From contig NJBN01000014.1 of the NCBI GenBank assembly GCA_005223185.1, positions 20,848 through 84,847 on the forward strand: DNA of 64,000 nucleotides, read 5' to 3'. A program made the position numbers and the translations under genes. This document shows positions 27,553-36,619 of the stretch, piece by piece. The notes below the pieces were generated by a model. It was not told the DNA's origin. It worked only from the letters and a program-made list of their open reading frames with translations, and searched no databases. How positions within the stretch are numbered: the first letter of the stretch is position 1; the number at the start of each line of letters is the position of its first letter. Origin of the DNA: a candidate division LCP-89 bacterium B3_LCP. Lineage in GTDB: Bacteria; Electryoneota; B3-LCP.

Positions 27553-30205
27553 TGACGATAACTCCACATTTGTGAGCGATGAATAACCTGTTGCCATTAT
27601 GGCCTATCCCGATTACACTCCAGTCCTTCAATTGAAGTCGGTCTCCATATCGTGAAGATATCCCTGATCCAGTATAAATAGTCCGAGCTTTTCCTGTCGA
27701 TATATCGACTTGGTAAACGTTCCCTTTATCGGTGCCGCAGAAGAACATATTGCTATACAGATGAGGTGCAGTATGAATGGTTGATCCGTCTATGTCTTGT
27801 TCCAGTGATCCTGAATGGATGCGCTGAGATTGGTCGAAAGCATTACCTCTGGGAATCACATACCATGTGCCTCCTTCAGACATCAGGAGGATATTTGACT
27901 CATCGGCGGTTTGCCAGGACCTTAAAGGCAGGAAAGCATCTTCATATAAACTCAATGGAATTTGACGCGTTTTTTGCATGTTGCGAAGATCAATCCAATG
28001 TCCGTAGGCATTACCTGTAACCACCCAGGTATAGTCCTGGTCTGCGAGATGATAGACGAAACGTACGTCACTGTCTAATTCCACTTCTCTGATTGTATCC
28101 AATGTAATGGAACGTAATTCCTGATTATAAGCAATCGAGATTTCTATCAGTTGATCACCCGAGAGGATGTGCATAATATCAGGTGAACTTGCACAGGGGT
28201 AAATCTCATTGATTTGTGAGTAAATCCCTTTAAGAGAACTTTCTTTAGGCATTCGGTAAGATACTCCACTTCCTTCCGAACTGCTTCCACCAAGTTCCAA
28301 ATAAGACTGACCGTCAAAATGTTGCGCAGAATACAGTAGCCCCACTCTGTTATTTAGAGGATCAAAGCCGAAGTTTACTATACTAAGACCATTGAAAGCT
28401 GGAATATTGATCGTATTTCCATCCGTGTTTAATAAGAACTTCCCCACCTCTCCCTCCATAACGGCGACCCATAATTGATTGTCATAAAGCACCGGTTCGT
28501 CCAGGAATATAGCTCCCGGGGCACTTATTTTAACGGCATTGTCTAATTTGGGGAAATAGGGTATTCGAAAAATGGACTGGTTCATATCCAGCAGGAGAAT
28601 TTCGTCATGCGTGAAAGCAACAGATTTTGCACTATTAACAGGCTCTATACCAAACCGGTTCAGTTCCTTCTGCTCGAGGAAATCATAGCAGACCAGCTCG
28701 CTCTTTGGACTCGGGATGGTCTGATAAAGAAAAAATAGATGTTTATGAGGACTCACCGTGGTTAAAATGGGTTTGAAGGCATTGATTTTTTCAAATTGTG
28801 CTAAACTATCCTCTCGCCATTCTTCATGTGTATAGGGATCCGGTTGGCGGAATACGTATATTTTGAGCAAATCGCCGAATAAGAAGAAGTGGTCCGGCCT
28901 GGACCATTCTTTGTAAGCTTGGTATAAATCAATATGAAGATTAGAGGTTTTCTGCTGGTTTATGATTTTTTCAGGTAGATTTTTCAGCTTAGTGGTCCCT
29001 TCATTAGGATCATAGTGCAACAGATGTATCGTGAATGTTACTTCATCAGTTTCTTCATCCACTCTGTTGACCATGGTATCGACAACAGCGATCGTAGTTT
29101 CCTGGGTATATTGAAGCGGAAAAACCTTCTCAACAATCGAGCGCGGTATAATCCTGACGCGAGCCAAACTCAGGTTACTGAGAGTATGTTGTGATAGACT
29201 GTGAACATGCTGAGGTTTGAAGGCAGTATTAGCTGAAAAATCCCAGATCAAGGTCGAATCCTGTCTCCCTAATTGGATTAAATCAACAAAAAGAAAAATC
29301 CTGTGGCTGTTCGGTTCATAATGCGGTTGCATATGAATTTCCATCTCGGAAAAAGGGATCTGCCTCAATTCTCTGATAATTTTTTCGATTTCACACAGAT
29401 CCCAGGTAGGCTCAGCGCAATTGAGCCAGTTAGCCAGGAGTGCACATTGACCAGTTTGATCTTTAGCTCCCATCAGGATTTTACTTTGAACTACTGGTGT
29501 GTTTTTAGGGTAACTGTAGAACAGAAGCGGTGGAGAGGTGGCAGTACAATTTTCAGGCAGAGTCAGTTCTTTTGTGATAGTTTCGACGAATGATTCACTA
29601 CTGGGAAGGTGGTTAAAAGAACTGTAATGCAGTTTACTCCCTCCGTTTGTAATATAGATGAGATCGTATCGCTGGTGGAGATCTCTCTCATAATTGAGAA
29701 AAATGAAATTGCGTTCGACTGAAATTTCTTCCCAAAGTTCATTGGCCGGAAATAGATGTTTACCATTTAATTTTGACACGACCATCATTCGATCCGGCTT
29801 TTTACCGGTTTCATCCAGCATGAAGAGAAAAACGGCCTGGGCGCGTTGCAACATATGGAATTCTCTAGCTAATCCGGTCAATGGGATGGACAGTGTCCAC
29901 AATGATCCAGTTTTTCCGAACTGCTGGTCCAGATTGACTGCGGCGATCAAGACCTGGTTCTGGATGTAATCAATGTCGTGGTACAAACAGATGTGATCAG
30001 GATCCGACTGCTCTAACAGCCCCGTCATTTGTGTGGATTCATTTAGATCGTACCAAAAATCCAGTGCAGAAGCATTGACTTCAGGTTGTTGAGCCGACAC
30101 CTGCGGGATAGGGAAACTCCGTAGCCAGGACAACACAACAATCGTCAAGGCACACTTTAGAGCGAATTGATTTTTTGTACTTAATAGAAGGCGCATTTTC
30201 CGCAC
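27539..30205 (-). CDS. Large secreted beta-propeller-like protein, first gene of the cluster
   Basis: 888 residues. GTG 30205 and ATG 30196 are both possible starts; neither has a strong ribosome site. Signal peptide about 17-38 (ending QVSAQQ). The middle and C-terminus consist of repeated beta-strand units with aromatic/Asp-Gly turns (LLYSAQHFDGQSYLELGG, YTWVVTGNAYGHWIDLRN, MFFCGTDKGNVYQVDISTG, RLFIAHKCGVIVNVNI), reading as a quinoprotein/WD40-like propeller. The N-terminal 350 residues are also strand-rich but unassigned. No active-site motif is visible. It opens the minus-strand cluster, after 960 bp without a convincing gene. Confidence 0.72.
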   Translation of the reverse strand: MRKMRLLLSTKNQFALKCALTIVVLSWLRSFPIPQVSAQQPEVNASALDFWYDLNESTQMTGLLEQSDPDHICLYHDIDYIQNQVLIAAVNLDQQFGKTGSLWTLSIPLTGLAREFHMLQRAQAVFLFMLDETGKKPDRMMVVSKLNGKHLFPANELWEEISVERNFIFLNYERDLHQRYDLIYITNGGSKLHYSSFNHLPSSESFVETITKELTLPENCTATSPPLLFYSYPKNTPVVQSKILMGAKDQTGQCALLANWLNCAEPTWDLCEIEKIIRELRQIPFSEMEIHMQPHYEPNSHRIFLFVDLIQLGRQDSTLIWDFSANTAFKPQHVHSLSQHTLSNLSLARVRIIPRSIVEKVFPLQYTQETTIAVVDTMVNRVDEETDEVTFTIHLLHYDPNEGTTKLKNLPEKIINQQKTSNLHIDLYQAYKEWSRPDHFFLFGDLLKIYVFRQPDPYTHEEWREDSLAQFEKINAFKPILTTVSPHKHLFFLYQTIPSPKSELVCYDFLEQKELNRFGIEPVNSAKSVAFTHDEILLLDMNQSIFRIPYFPKLDNAVKISAPGAIFLDEPVLYDNQLWVAVMEGEVGKFLLNTDGNTINIPAFNGLSIVNFGFDPLNNRVGLLYSAQHFDGQSYLELGGSSSEGSGVSYRMPKESSLKGIYSQINEIYPCASSPDIMHILSGDQLIEISIAYNQELRSITLDTIREVELDSDVRFVYHLADQDYTWVVTGNAYGHWIDLRNMQKTRQIPLSLYEDAFLPLRSWQTADESNILLMSEGGTWYVIPRGNAFDQSQRIHSGSLEQDIDGSTIHTAPHLYSNMFFCGTDKGNVYQVDISTGKARTIYTGSGISSRYGDRLQLKDWSVIGIGHNGNRLFIAHKCGVIVNVNI

Positions 30206-30281
30206 TCATCTGATATTAGCTTCGACGATATTCTTTCGATTGGTATATTAAACTATTTTCTCACCTGTTACATCAGGCAGT

Positions 30282-30324
30282 CAAATTATAGAGTGACATG
30301 CTGTTCACTTTCCAGTGTAAACAG
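30282..30324 (-). promoter_or_regulatory. Candidate promoter/operator of the 30-kb cluster
   Basis: On the minus strand CTATAATTTG (30282-30290 core) lies about 77 bp before the first start codon. It contains a perfect -10 hexamer and also resembles the TAnnTTTG -7 box of Bacteroidetes promoters. No matching -35 is seen at 17 bp. Just upstream, 30301-30324 is an imperfect palindrome (CTGTTCACT / AGTGTAAACAG arms around TTCC) that could be an operator. Evidence is positional and weak. Confidence 0.3.
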
Positions 30325-31103
30325 GAGAAAACACTATTGCTTTTTAGGAATGTCTTTTTGTGGGTGACTCTGTGGGAAATCTGGGATTGAAGATTATCCA
30401 TTTTAACTGCACAAAGTGGGCTTTAAATCGTGCAGTGGATTAATCGCTGCTATTTTCCTACATGAACCTGAAGCAAGGTAAGCCACCTTCTGAAGTATCG
30501 ATAATCGCACAAGTAGATTGGTTGTTGACGTCTCTTCACAGCGTCAACGCCATAATTTATTTTTCCAGAACACAAAACATCGTTTGTGAATTGTCGTATT
30601 TCGTGCCGAATCAACATGTGAAGTCCAGCCTGATAGTTTATGAGTCTTTAGTAGATGGTATTCTTCAGGGGATAATCTCACTTGAACGAATTCATCGAGG
30701 AGAGGCAGTGGCCGTAAGGCAATGCTTTTCAGAAATTTGTGGAATTGTAAATGGAAAACCATTGGGAAGAGGAACGATTTAAGGTAGGGTATCTGGACCA
30801 TCATGGAGAGCTCTTGATTAACGCCAGAAAAACTGGGGAATATAGTGAAAGTTAAATTTAAGTTATTATTATGAAAAGTCAAGGGGAGAAATCATTTATT
30901 TTTTATGGCAGTGATCAATATTTAGTACTGCTGGAGGTATGGCGCCAGATGTCTCTGACCAAAGCCTGAGTTAACAAACTCGATATGGAACTTGACGCTT
31001 AGAATTGTATCCAACATGCGACAGGGAGGATTTAGGGTGCAGCGACCTCGACTGCGAGTACAAAGAGCTGCGATACGAATTAAAGATCCGCATGGTCCGC
31101 CCA

Positions 31104-31143
31104 TAAAAATACCCCAACGACGCTAAGTCGACAATTGGGGTAT
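31104..31143 (-). terminator. Rho-independent terminator downstream of the tRNA remnant
   Basis: A 9-bp stem (ATACCCCAA with TTGGGGTAT) encloses a second 4-bp stem (CGAC/GTCG). It is followed on the minus strand by five T residues. It lies 28 bp beyond the 3' end of the tRNA fragment on the same strand, so it is most likely the terminator of the original tRNA transcript. Confidence 0.75.
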
Positions 31144-31170
31144 CCTCTGTTTATCCTACTATTTAATTGT

Positions 31171-31199
31171 CGGGGCGACTGGATTTGAATCAGCGACCA
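31171..31199 (-). pseudogene. 3' fragment of a tRNA gene (probably tRNA-Pro), likely att site remnant
   Basis: On the minus strand the sequence reads GTCGCTGATTCAAATCC and then AGTCGCCCCG with A at the discriminator position. That is a T-arm plus the 3' acceptor strand; its complement would be 5' CGGGGCG, typical of tRNA-Pro. The T-stem has one mismatch (CTGA against CCAG). No 5' half, D-arm or anticodon arm is present beyond 31199. A tRNA 3' end cut off like this is the usual scar of tyrosine-recombinase integration, and an integrase remnant lies 1.2 kb away. Confidence 0.65.
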
Positions 31200-31226
31200 C
31201 CTCAAGAAGATATACATTTATTTGTT

Positions 31227-32434
31227 TGTTCTTCCAACACCGATTCCTCCCAATATCAATCAGGTGCTGTTCAGTCTTTCCCTACTTTACTTTTAACACA
31301 CAATTCCCATACTCCCCCAATATTTCACAAAGAACACTATCGGAATAAGTTGAATGAATCGGATTCAGGTTCTTTATCTCTTAGTGGTATTTCTGGTTTT
31401 GTATGTATAAATGACCAGATCACCGAGTACCAGCTGGTTGGAGTAGGTGTTGATAGTCTTTCAATAGCTTTTGAGAATGGAGTTGCAAGGGGGTTTCGAA
31501 GCGCCTTTGAGAAGTGGAGATGGTTTAAGAGGAAAGGTAAGGGTAAGAGCACTCATACCATATGGCTAGGTCCTAAACTACCTAAAGGACTCAGTGTCGA
31601 GTATAAGAAATTCCATTTTGTCCCCTATGAAGCACTTTATATTCTCATCCAGCCGGACCATCTTTTAGGGCAAGATCTAGAGCCAGCGCGTGGTGAGCTT
31701 CTAATCAAAGCCTTAGAGACCGCCTCAAAGGAGCTTTCTAGGTGGTTCGGTCCCATCACTCTGGAAATGCTGCTTCATGCAAGATTGAAATCTCTGGAAA
31801 TCTGCTGGGACTTCCGCGATCTCTGGTTTCACTACCTCATCGATCTCCCCCTGAAATTCAAACGCAACGGAGAATATAAAAGTGGCTTAGAGAGTAGTAG
31901 CTCAGAGAGACTCAAATCGAACAGCCAGCAGGAATGCGATGTGGGATTGAAACAGTACACCCGCGACTGTGGATGGCGGATGTGCGATGTATTATATGAA
32001 AATTAAAGAAATGCTGTATAGGTCGCATAGAGTTCAGGTATAAAAATACTGAATCGGTTAAAGCTTTGTTGAATGCTGATGGTGAGCATCAGAACCTACT
32101 GAACTTCATGCTTAAGGAGGATGTGGTTTACAAGAAGATTGCATATAGAATTAAAGACGTGCTTCGTTTAACTCCCGGCTGCTTGGTAGTATCCAATGCC
32201 TATGCCTTCAAACTCCTCAAGGCTGATAATCCCAGAAACTTCATTCGCCTGATGAAAGCGCTTCGGATTCCGCGTGTGATGGTACCACTGCAGAAGCACC
32301 TAAAGAAGGAATTTGAGCTCATCCGGAAGTATCTTTGGAAGTATCATAATTGCATAGTGGGCTCCTATTCCGTTGAAGAGTCCTCCTCATACTGGCGGCA
32401 TACCCACCTCATACTCCAAACCAAAACCGTTTAA
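31227..32434 (+). pseudogene. Frameshifted replication-initiator-like gene of a mobile element
   Basis: Two open frames join into one protein by a single frame change near 31995-32010. The first part has VGVGVDSLSIAFENG and RLKSLEICWDFRDL and ends CDVLYEN. The next frame continues at once as LKKCCIGRIEFRYKNTES and runs to 32434. The order of an S-L-S-I-A-F strand, an I-x-W-D-F strand and a G-R-I-E-F-R strand resembles rolling-circle/phage replication initiators (Rep_trans-like). The family call is tentative; the frameshift is plain. The first 20 codons of the upstream frame (from 31167) are only the antisense of the tRNA fragment. Confidence 0.4.
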
Positions 32435-32678
32435 TTACGGTCCATACTGGATAACGAATTTATTCAGGCGATACCGAGAGGTTGCGGGCCTTAATAAAAG
32501 ATTCCATTTACACTGCCTGAGACATACGGCAGCAAGCGATCTGGTTCGACAAGGTATACATATGAAAAAAATCTAAAAATTCCTGGGACACTCATCTGTA
32601 ACGACAACTGAGATCTACACACACGTCTTACCGGAGGATCTGCGAGAGGTTGCTGATGCCCTAACCTGCGTCGGATAA
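32430..32678 (+). pseudogene. Tyrosine recombinase (integrase) C-terminus with in-frame stop
   Basis: The frame contains the catalytic core of a phage-type integrase: LHCLRHTAASDLVRQG (the H-x-x-R box), then KKI, a TAA stop at 32574-32576, and KFLGHSSVTTTEIYTHV (LGH box and the nucleophile Tyr) in the same frame to TAA 32678. A CAA-to-TAA change would explain the stop. The N-terminal arm-binding and first catalytic regions are missing. It lies about 120 bp from the 3' end of tRNA-Arg. Together with the tRNA fragment and the Rep-like remnant it marks a dead integrative element. Confidence 0.8.
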
Positions 32679-32754
32679 TCTCGTGCAAGGTTTTTGCAAG
32701 GTTTCATACCCTGAAATCCACCAACATCCACTAAAATCCCCACTCATAAAGTAT

Positions 32755-32782
32755 AATAACGACACCGTTAGATGCCGTTATT
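32755..32782 (-). terminator. Hairpin downstream of tRNA-Arg, possible terminator
   Basis: A 10-bp stem (AATAACGGCA with TGTCGTTATT, one G-U pair) with an 8-nt loop. It pairs fully only when read from the minus strand, the strand of tRNA-Arg, whose 3' end is 17 bp away. The following bases (ATACTTT) are only weakly T-rich. Confidence 0.5.
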
Positions 32783-32799
32783 TCAATGCTTTGTACTTG

Positions 32800-32872
32800 T
32801 ACCCCCGCCGGGACTCGAACCCGGGCAACTGGCTCCGGAGGCCAGTGCTCTATCCAACTGAGCTACAGGGGC
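32800..32872 (-). tRNA. tRNA-Arg (anticodon CCG)
   Basis: 73 nt including the discriminator A. The cloverleaf is complete: acceptor GCCCCTG against CGGGGGT (G-U at the end), D-arm GCTC...GAGC, anticodon stem CTGGC/GCCAG with loop CTCCGGA (T33, anticodon CCG, reading CGG), and T-arm CCGGG-TTCGAGT-CCCGG. The CCA end is not encoded. Its 3' end faces the integrase remnant. Confidence 0.95.
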
Positions 32873-33005
32873 TTCAGGCTAAAAGGTACGAAAGAAATGC
32901 CCTGAAGTCAAGAAGTTTGGGATTACGTCTGCTTAAGTAAACTAATACACTGCGAGCGTTTTATCGTTCTGAATGTAAATATGAGGCAGGACAATGGGGT
33001 AGAGG

Positions 33006-35126
33006 TTACTTCAGCAATACCATCTTTTCTGTCGCTGTGTAGGTTTTAGTTTTCAACCGGGCGAAATACAGACCGGAGGGCAGATTAGCGGCATTGAATT
33101 TGAAGCTATGTTTCCCGGCTGTGAGTTCCGCATTGACCAGCTCAGCCACTTGCTGGCCACCAACGTTGTAAACGTCAAGATCAACAATGGTTCGATACGG
33201 CAAGGTAAAAGTTATTGAGGTAGCGGGGTTAAACGGATTAGGATAGGGTGTTTCAAGCTCAAATTCTTCCACCAGGTGCAAGGTATTATCAGTCTGTAAA
33301 CCGGTCGTCAGATCAGATTCATACAATCCCAGGCAATAGGTGTCAGCCAGAATGATCTTATCATCCATAAGCGCCATGTCAACAGCCGAACCGGGGGTTT
33401 CAGCCCAGGCGCTTAAAATCGGTGATTCTGGATTGGATATATCTACAACCGCTATCCCTTGATCGTGCAGCGCGACGAAAGCCATGCTGCCCGCAACGAT
33501 AATTCTCTCCGCATGACCGGGAAGATCCAGATGTGCCACTTCCAGCGCATTAACCGGATCAGCAATATCAATAATGCGGAGTCCAGCTTCGGAAGCGGCA
33601 ATTAGAGCGTATTGATCGACTACGGCAACGTCATAAGCGGAAGCAGTATCAGCAGGGATAACATTACCGATAATAGTGGGTATGTTCAGATTGGCAATAT
33701 CATATATCGTCACACCATTATTCCCCTCAGCAACAAAAAGCAGATCGCCGTCTTTGGCGAGACTTAATGCCTCATTGACGGTAATCACGTTGGTGATATA
33801 TTCCGGCACTTGTGGATCGGTGACGTCAATGACCGCAATACCCATTGCTCCATCAGCAACCCAGGCGGTATCACTATCAATCAGGGTGCGCAAGGCATAT
33901 CCCGGTGTATCGACCGTATCCAACAGAATTGGAGCGTAGGCGATATTAAGATCATACAAGGCTAGTCCAGAGGCCCCGCAGGCTGTGATTGCCAATTCGT
34001 CCTTTAAAGTGATCGAACGCGCAGAATCGGGCGTCTGTGCATAGCCTCTCCATTCCAAAGCAGAATCCACAACTTCGAAAACCTGTATGTCGTCCTGCAA
34101 CGCTGCGGCATACACGACATTATCACTACTGGCAATGCCGATAATATTTCCAAAAGGCTGATAATGCCCCAATTCGATGGGCTCATTTCCGTAGTTGGTG
34201 TGAAACGAAATCAAGCCACCTGGTCCATCAGCAACGAACAGGGTCTGTTCCTGTATGAAAGTTCCCCATACTTCGCCATCTGTGTTGATTGAATACAACG
34301 GAATTGGGATTGTAGGGATGGTTATGTCGTAGATTTTGAGACCGTCCAGACCAGCGCAGACATATAACCTGTTGCCGAACGTTTTCAGGTTAAAGTAGTC
34401 AAACGTGGTGGAAGAAGCACCCACCTGATCAAAGTTTCCGGCAGCATCAATATAGAGAACTTCCAAACCATATCCTTCTTCAGCCAGATAGAGGAAACCG
34501 TTAGAATAGGCAATTCCACGAACGATACCGGGGTTGGACGTATAGGAATCTATCGATTCGGGATCGGTGGGATCGGTAATATCGGTGGAAAAAACTCCTG
34601 TGTCCCAACCAGCAGTAATCACCTGATCGTTTACTACCACAACATCCACAGCAAAGCCGTTGATTCCAAAACTGCCTGAGATTGCCGGTATTTCAGGATT
34701 TGATATATCTAAGAGACACACACCTTCCGGTCCACAAGCAACAGCAGCGATTGATTCAGCAAAATCTATCGACCATACTTCACCGGGGAGATCTAATTGA
34801 AAGATTATTTCAGGTGAGAGAGGATTGGCAACATTTATCACTAAGAGCTCATCCTGCCAATTGGTCAGGTAGATGAGGTTATCGGTAGATTCCAGACTAT
34901 AAGCATATCCCTGCCCGGCTTCATGACTCAACGGGTACATATTTTCGGGGTTATCGACGTCTAAAGCAACCAGTCCGTAAACGCTGGCGATGAAGGCATT
35001 GTCTCCGATAACAACAGGCTCTTCATAAAAACCCGAAACGTAGAAGTCACCTGTATGAGTAATCGTTCCAGCAATGGAGCAGCATACGCTCAATGTAATC
35101 AGAATAACAGCGTTGAGAACTTTCAT
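33006..35126 (-). CDS. Secreted LVIVD-repeat beta-propeller protein with C-terminal sorting domain
   Basis: 706 residues from ATG 35126; a GTG one codon earlier is possible. Signal peptide about 1-20. The body consists of about a dozen LVIVD-type repeats with the pattern G-L-x-[IVL]-x-D-[IV]-x-[DN]-P-x-x-P (VCLLDISNPEIPAISG, GIAVIDVTDPQVPEYI, GITVYDIANLNIPTIIG-like, GIAVVDISNPESPIL), forming one or two beta-propellers. The last 80 residues are a FlgD-Ig/Por-type sorting domain (ETPYPNPFNPATSITF, VDLDVYNVGGQQVAELV, GLYFARLKTKTYTATEKMVL). Such domains direct export to the cell surface in the FCB group. The ligand is unknown. It is separate from the large cluster. Confidence 0.88.
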   Translation of the reverse strand: MKVLNAVILITLSVCCSIAGTITHTGDFYVSGFYEEPVVIGDNAFIASVYGLVALDVDNPENMYPLSHEAGQGYAYSLESTDNLIYLTNWQDELLVINVANPLSPEIIFQLDLPGEVWSIDFAESIAAVACGPEGVCLLDISNPEIPAISGSFGINGFAVDVVVVNDQVITAGWDTGVFSTDITDPTDPESIDSYTSNPGIVRGIAYSNGFLYLAEEGYGLEVLYIDAAGNFDQVGASSTTFDYFNLKTFGNRLYVCAGLDGLKIYDITIPTIPIPLYSINTDGEVWGTFIQEQTLFVADGPGGLISFHTNYGNEPIELGHYQPFGNIIGIASSDNVVYAAALQDDIQVFEVVDSALEWRGYAQTPDSARSITLKDELAITACGASGLALYDLNIAYAPILLDTVDTPGYALRTLIDSDTAWVADGAMGIAVIDVTDPQVPEYITNVITVNEALSLAKDGDLLFVAEGNNGVTIYDIANLNIPTIIGNVIPADTASAYDVAVVDQYALIAASEAGLRIIDIADPVNALEVAHLDLPGHAERIIVAGSMAFVALHDQGIAVVDISNPESPILSAWAETPGSAVDMALMDDKIILADTYCLGLYESDLTTGLQTDNTLHLVEEFELETPYPNPFNPATSITFTLPYRTIVDLDVYNVGGQQVAELVNAELTAGKHSFKFNAANLPSGLYFARLKTKTYTATEKMVLLK

Positions 35127-35293
35127 CACTACCTCAGGTTGTAAGTGTAATAACTTAACATTTTCTTCAGCTTAACGCAAATGCTTTTTAACAGCTGGGG
35201 AGGGTAGCGATATGTTTAAGCTTCAACAGGGTAAATATGCTTGCTTTTTTGGCTTTAGTAGCTTATATTTGCACAACCTTTAAGAATTTTCTG

Positions 35294-36619
35294 ATGAACA
35301 GTAACCGCAACATAGCTGAAACAGCCAGGCAAGCAGGCATAGTGGGCGCCGGAGGCGCCGGATTTCCCACTCACGTCAAATTGCAAGCCAACGTCGAGGC
35401 CGTCATAGTGAATGGGGCTGAATGTGAACCCTTGTTAGCCAATGACAAAGCCTTAATGACCAACAGAACCCAGGATCTGCTGCACGGTTTGGAATTGGCT
35501 GTTAAAGCAACTGGCGCCCAGCGGTCTATCATAGCCGTAAAAGCGAAGAACAAAGACGTTATAAACCACCTGCGTTCCCGGACAGGATCGCAAGCTGTGG
35601 AAATATTCGAATTAAGCGATTATTATCCTGCAGGAGATGAACAGGAGATCGTTCGCGATGCGTTGGGTAGAACAGTTCCGGAAGCTGGTTTACCACTGGA
35701 AGTGGGCGCTTTAGTACAGAATGTGGAGACCCTGGTAAATCTGGCGAAAGCAGACGAAGGTGAGGTCGTCACGAAACGGGTATTAACCGTTGTTGGTGAG
35801 GTAGGTAAACCAGCAGTGGTGGAGGCACCCATTGGTATGTCCGCTGGAGAGGTCATCGAACAGTGCGGAGGGATCACATGTGATGATCCCATTCTTTACA
35901 TCGGTGGACCCATGATGGGCGAAGTTACCCCATCACTGGATCAGCCCATTACAAAGACTTTGAGCGGTTTGTTTATCTTGCCGAAAGATAACTTTCTCAT
36001 TCAGAAGCGCTCCATTTCCATGCGGCATATTCTGCGGCAGGCACAGGCAGCCTGCACCACCTGCATGCAGTGTACAGAAGCCTGTCCAAGATATCTGTTA
36101 GGCCACAGAATCCATCCACACAAGATCATGGGTGCGGTGTCTTTAGGTTTGACTGATCAGAGTGATACTTTCTTAGAATCGTTCCTGTGCATGTTCTGCG
36201 GGATGTGTGAATATGCCTGTCCCATGTGGCTCTCTCCGAAACGAGTCTATGCAGAAGTCCGGGCGGAACTATCAAAGAAGGGCAGCAAATATCCGAGACG
36301 CGAGAGAGACTACCGGGATCACCCCATGCGCGAAGCACGACGAATTCCTGTATCGCGCTTGATTCGCCGCTACGGATTAACGAAGTATGACAGGAAGTTA
36401 CCAGTAGAAATCAAACCACTGGAAACTCAGAAGGTACACATTCCATTGAGACAACACTTAGGCATACCGGCATCACCGATTGTTAGTGAGGGAGAGTACG
36501 TTAAAGCAGGGCAACTTTTGGGTGAGATCCCGGATGAGAAGTTAGGAGCCAGGATTCACGCTTCGATAGAAGGGAGGGTAATCCAGGTGGGACCTGAAGA
36601 GGTAATAATAGAGAGATAA
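35294..36619 (+). CDS. PduS/RnfC-like iron-sulfur flavoprotein (NADH dehydrogenase-like)
   Basis: 441 residues from ATG 35294; an ATG at 35237 would add a hydrophobic stretch and is less like the family. The N-terminus has the NADH/FMN-binding glycine loop AGIVGAGGAGFPTHVKL and VIVNGAECEPLLANDKALM. An SLBB-like segment follows, then two 4Fe-4S motifs, CTTCMQCTEACP and CMFCGMCEYACP (about 265-325). A barrel-sandwich C-terminus ends the protein (IPLRQHLGIPASPIVSEG, EGRVIQVGPEEVIIER). Length and order match PduS (cobalamin reductase) and RnfC-like proteins. No microcompartment, Rnf or cobalamin genes are nearby, so the electron acceptor is unknown. It is the only long intact plus-strand gene. 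Confidence 0.85.
   Translation: MNSNRNIAETARQAGIVGAGGAGFPTHVKLQANVEAVIVNGAECEPLLANDKALMTNRTQDLLHGLELAVKATGAQRSIIAVKAKNKDVINHLRSRTGSQAVEIFELSDYYPAGDEQEIVRDALGRTVPEAGLPLEVGALVQNVETLVNLAKADEGEVVTKRVLTVVGEVGKPAVVEAPIGMSAGEVIEQCGGITCDDPILYIGGPMMGEVTPSLDQPITKTLSGLFILPKDNFLIQKRSISMRHILRQAQAACTTCMQCTEACPRYLLGHRIHPHKIMGAVSLGLTDQSDTFLESFLCMFCGMCEYACPMWLSPKRVYAEVRAELSKKGSKYPRRERDYRDHPMREARRIPVSRLIRRYGLTKYDRKLPVEIKPLETQKVHIPLRQHLGIPASPIVSEGEYVKAGQLLGEIPDEKLGARIHASIEGRVIQVGPEEVIIER

Larger units (their letters stand above)
30206..31170. other. Long intergenic region without a convincing gene
   Basis: About 960 bp upstream of the cluster. Overlapping frames of 106-112 codons exist on both strands near 30460-30880, but they have no ribosome site, no recognisable motif and unconvincing residue content. 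The left end must hold the promoter of the 30-kb cluster (see 30282-30324). The right end holds an orphan terminator and leads into the tRNA fragment. The remainder is probably decayed sequence. Confidence 0.5.

Noticed and set aside
1-30205. Type VI secretion system
   Set aside because: Kinase, PP2C and FHA recall its phosphorylation pathway, but no sheath, Hcp, VgrG, TssJLM or ClpV gene is present.
30462-30882. Overlapping frames of 106 and 112 codons on opposite strands
   Set aside because: No ribosome site, no motif, low-complexity residue content; neither is supported over non-coding sequence.
31167-31226. N-terminus GRLDLNQRPP of a predicted plus-strand protein
   Set aside because: This peptide is the antisense translation of a tRNA T-arm/acceptor end; it is not a real protein start.
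32800-32872. tRNA-Arg as the attachment site matching the fragment at 31171
   Set aside because: The T-arm and acceptor sequences differ at many positions, so the fragment is not a duplicate of this tRNA's 3' end.
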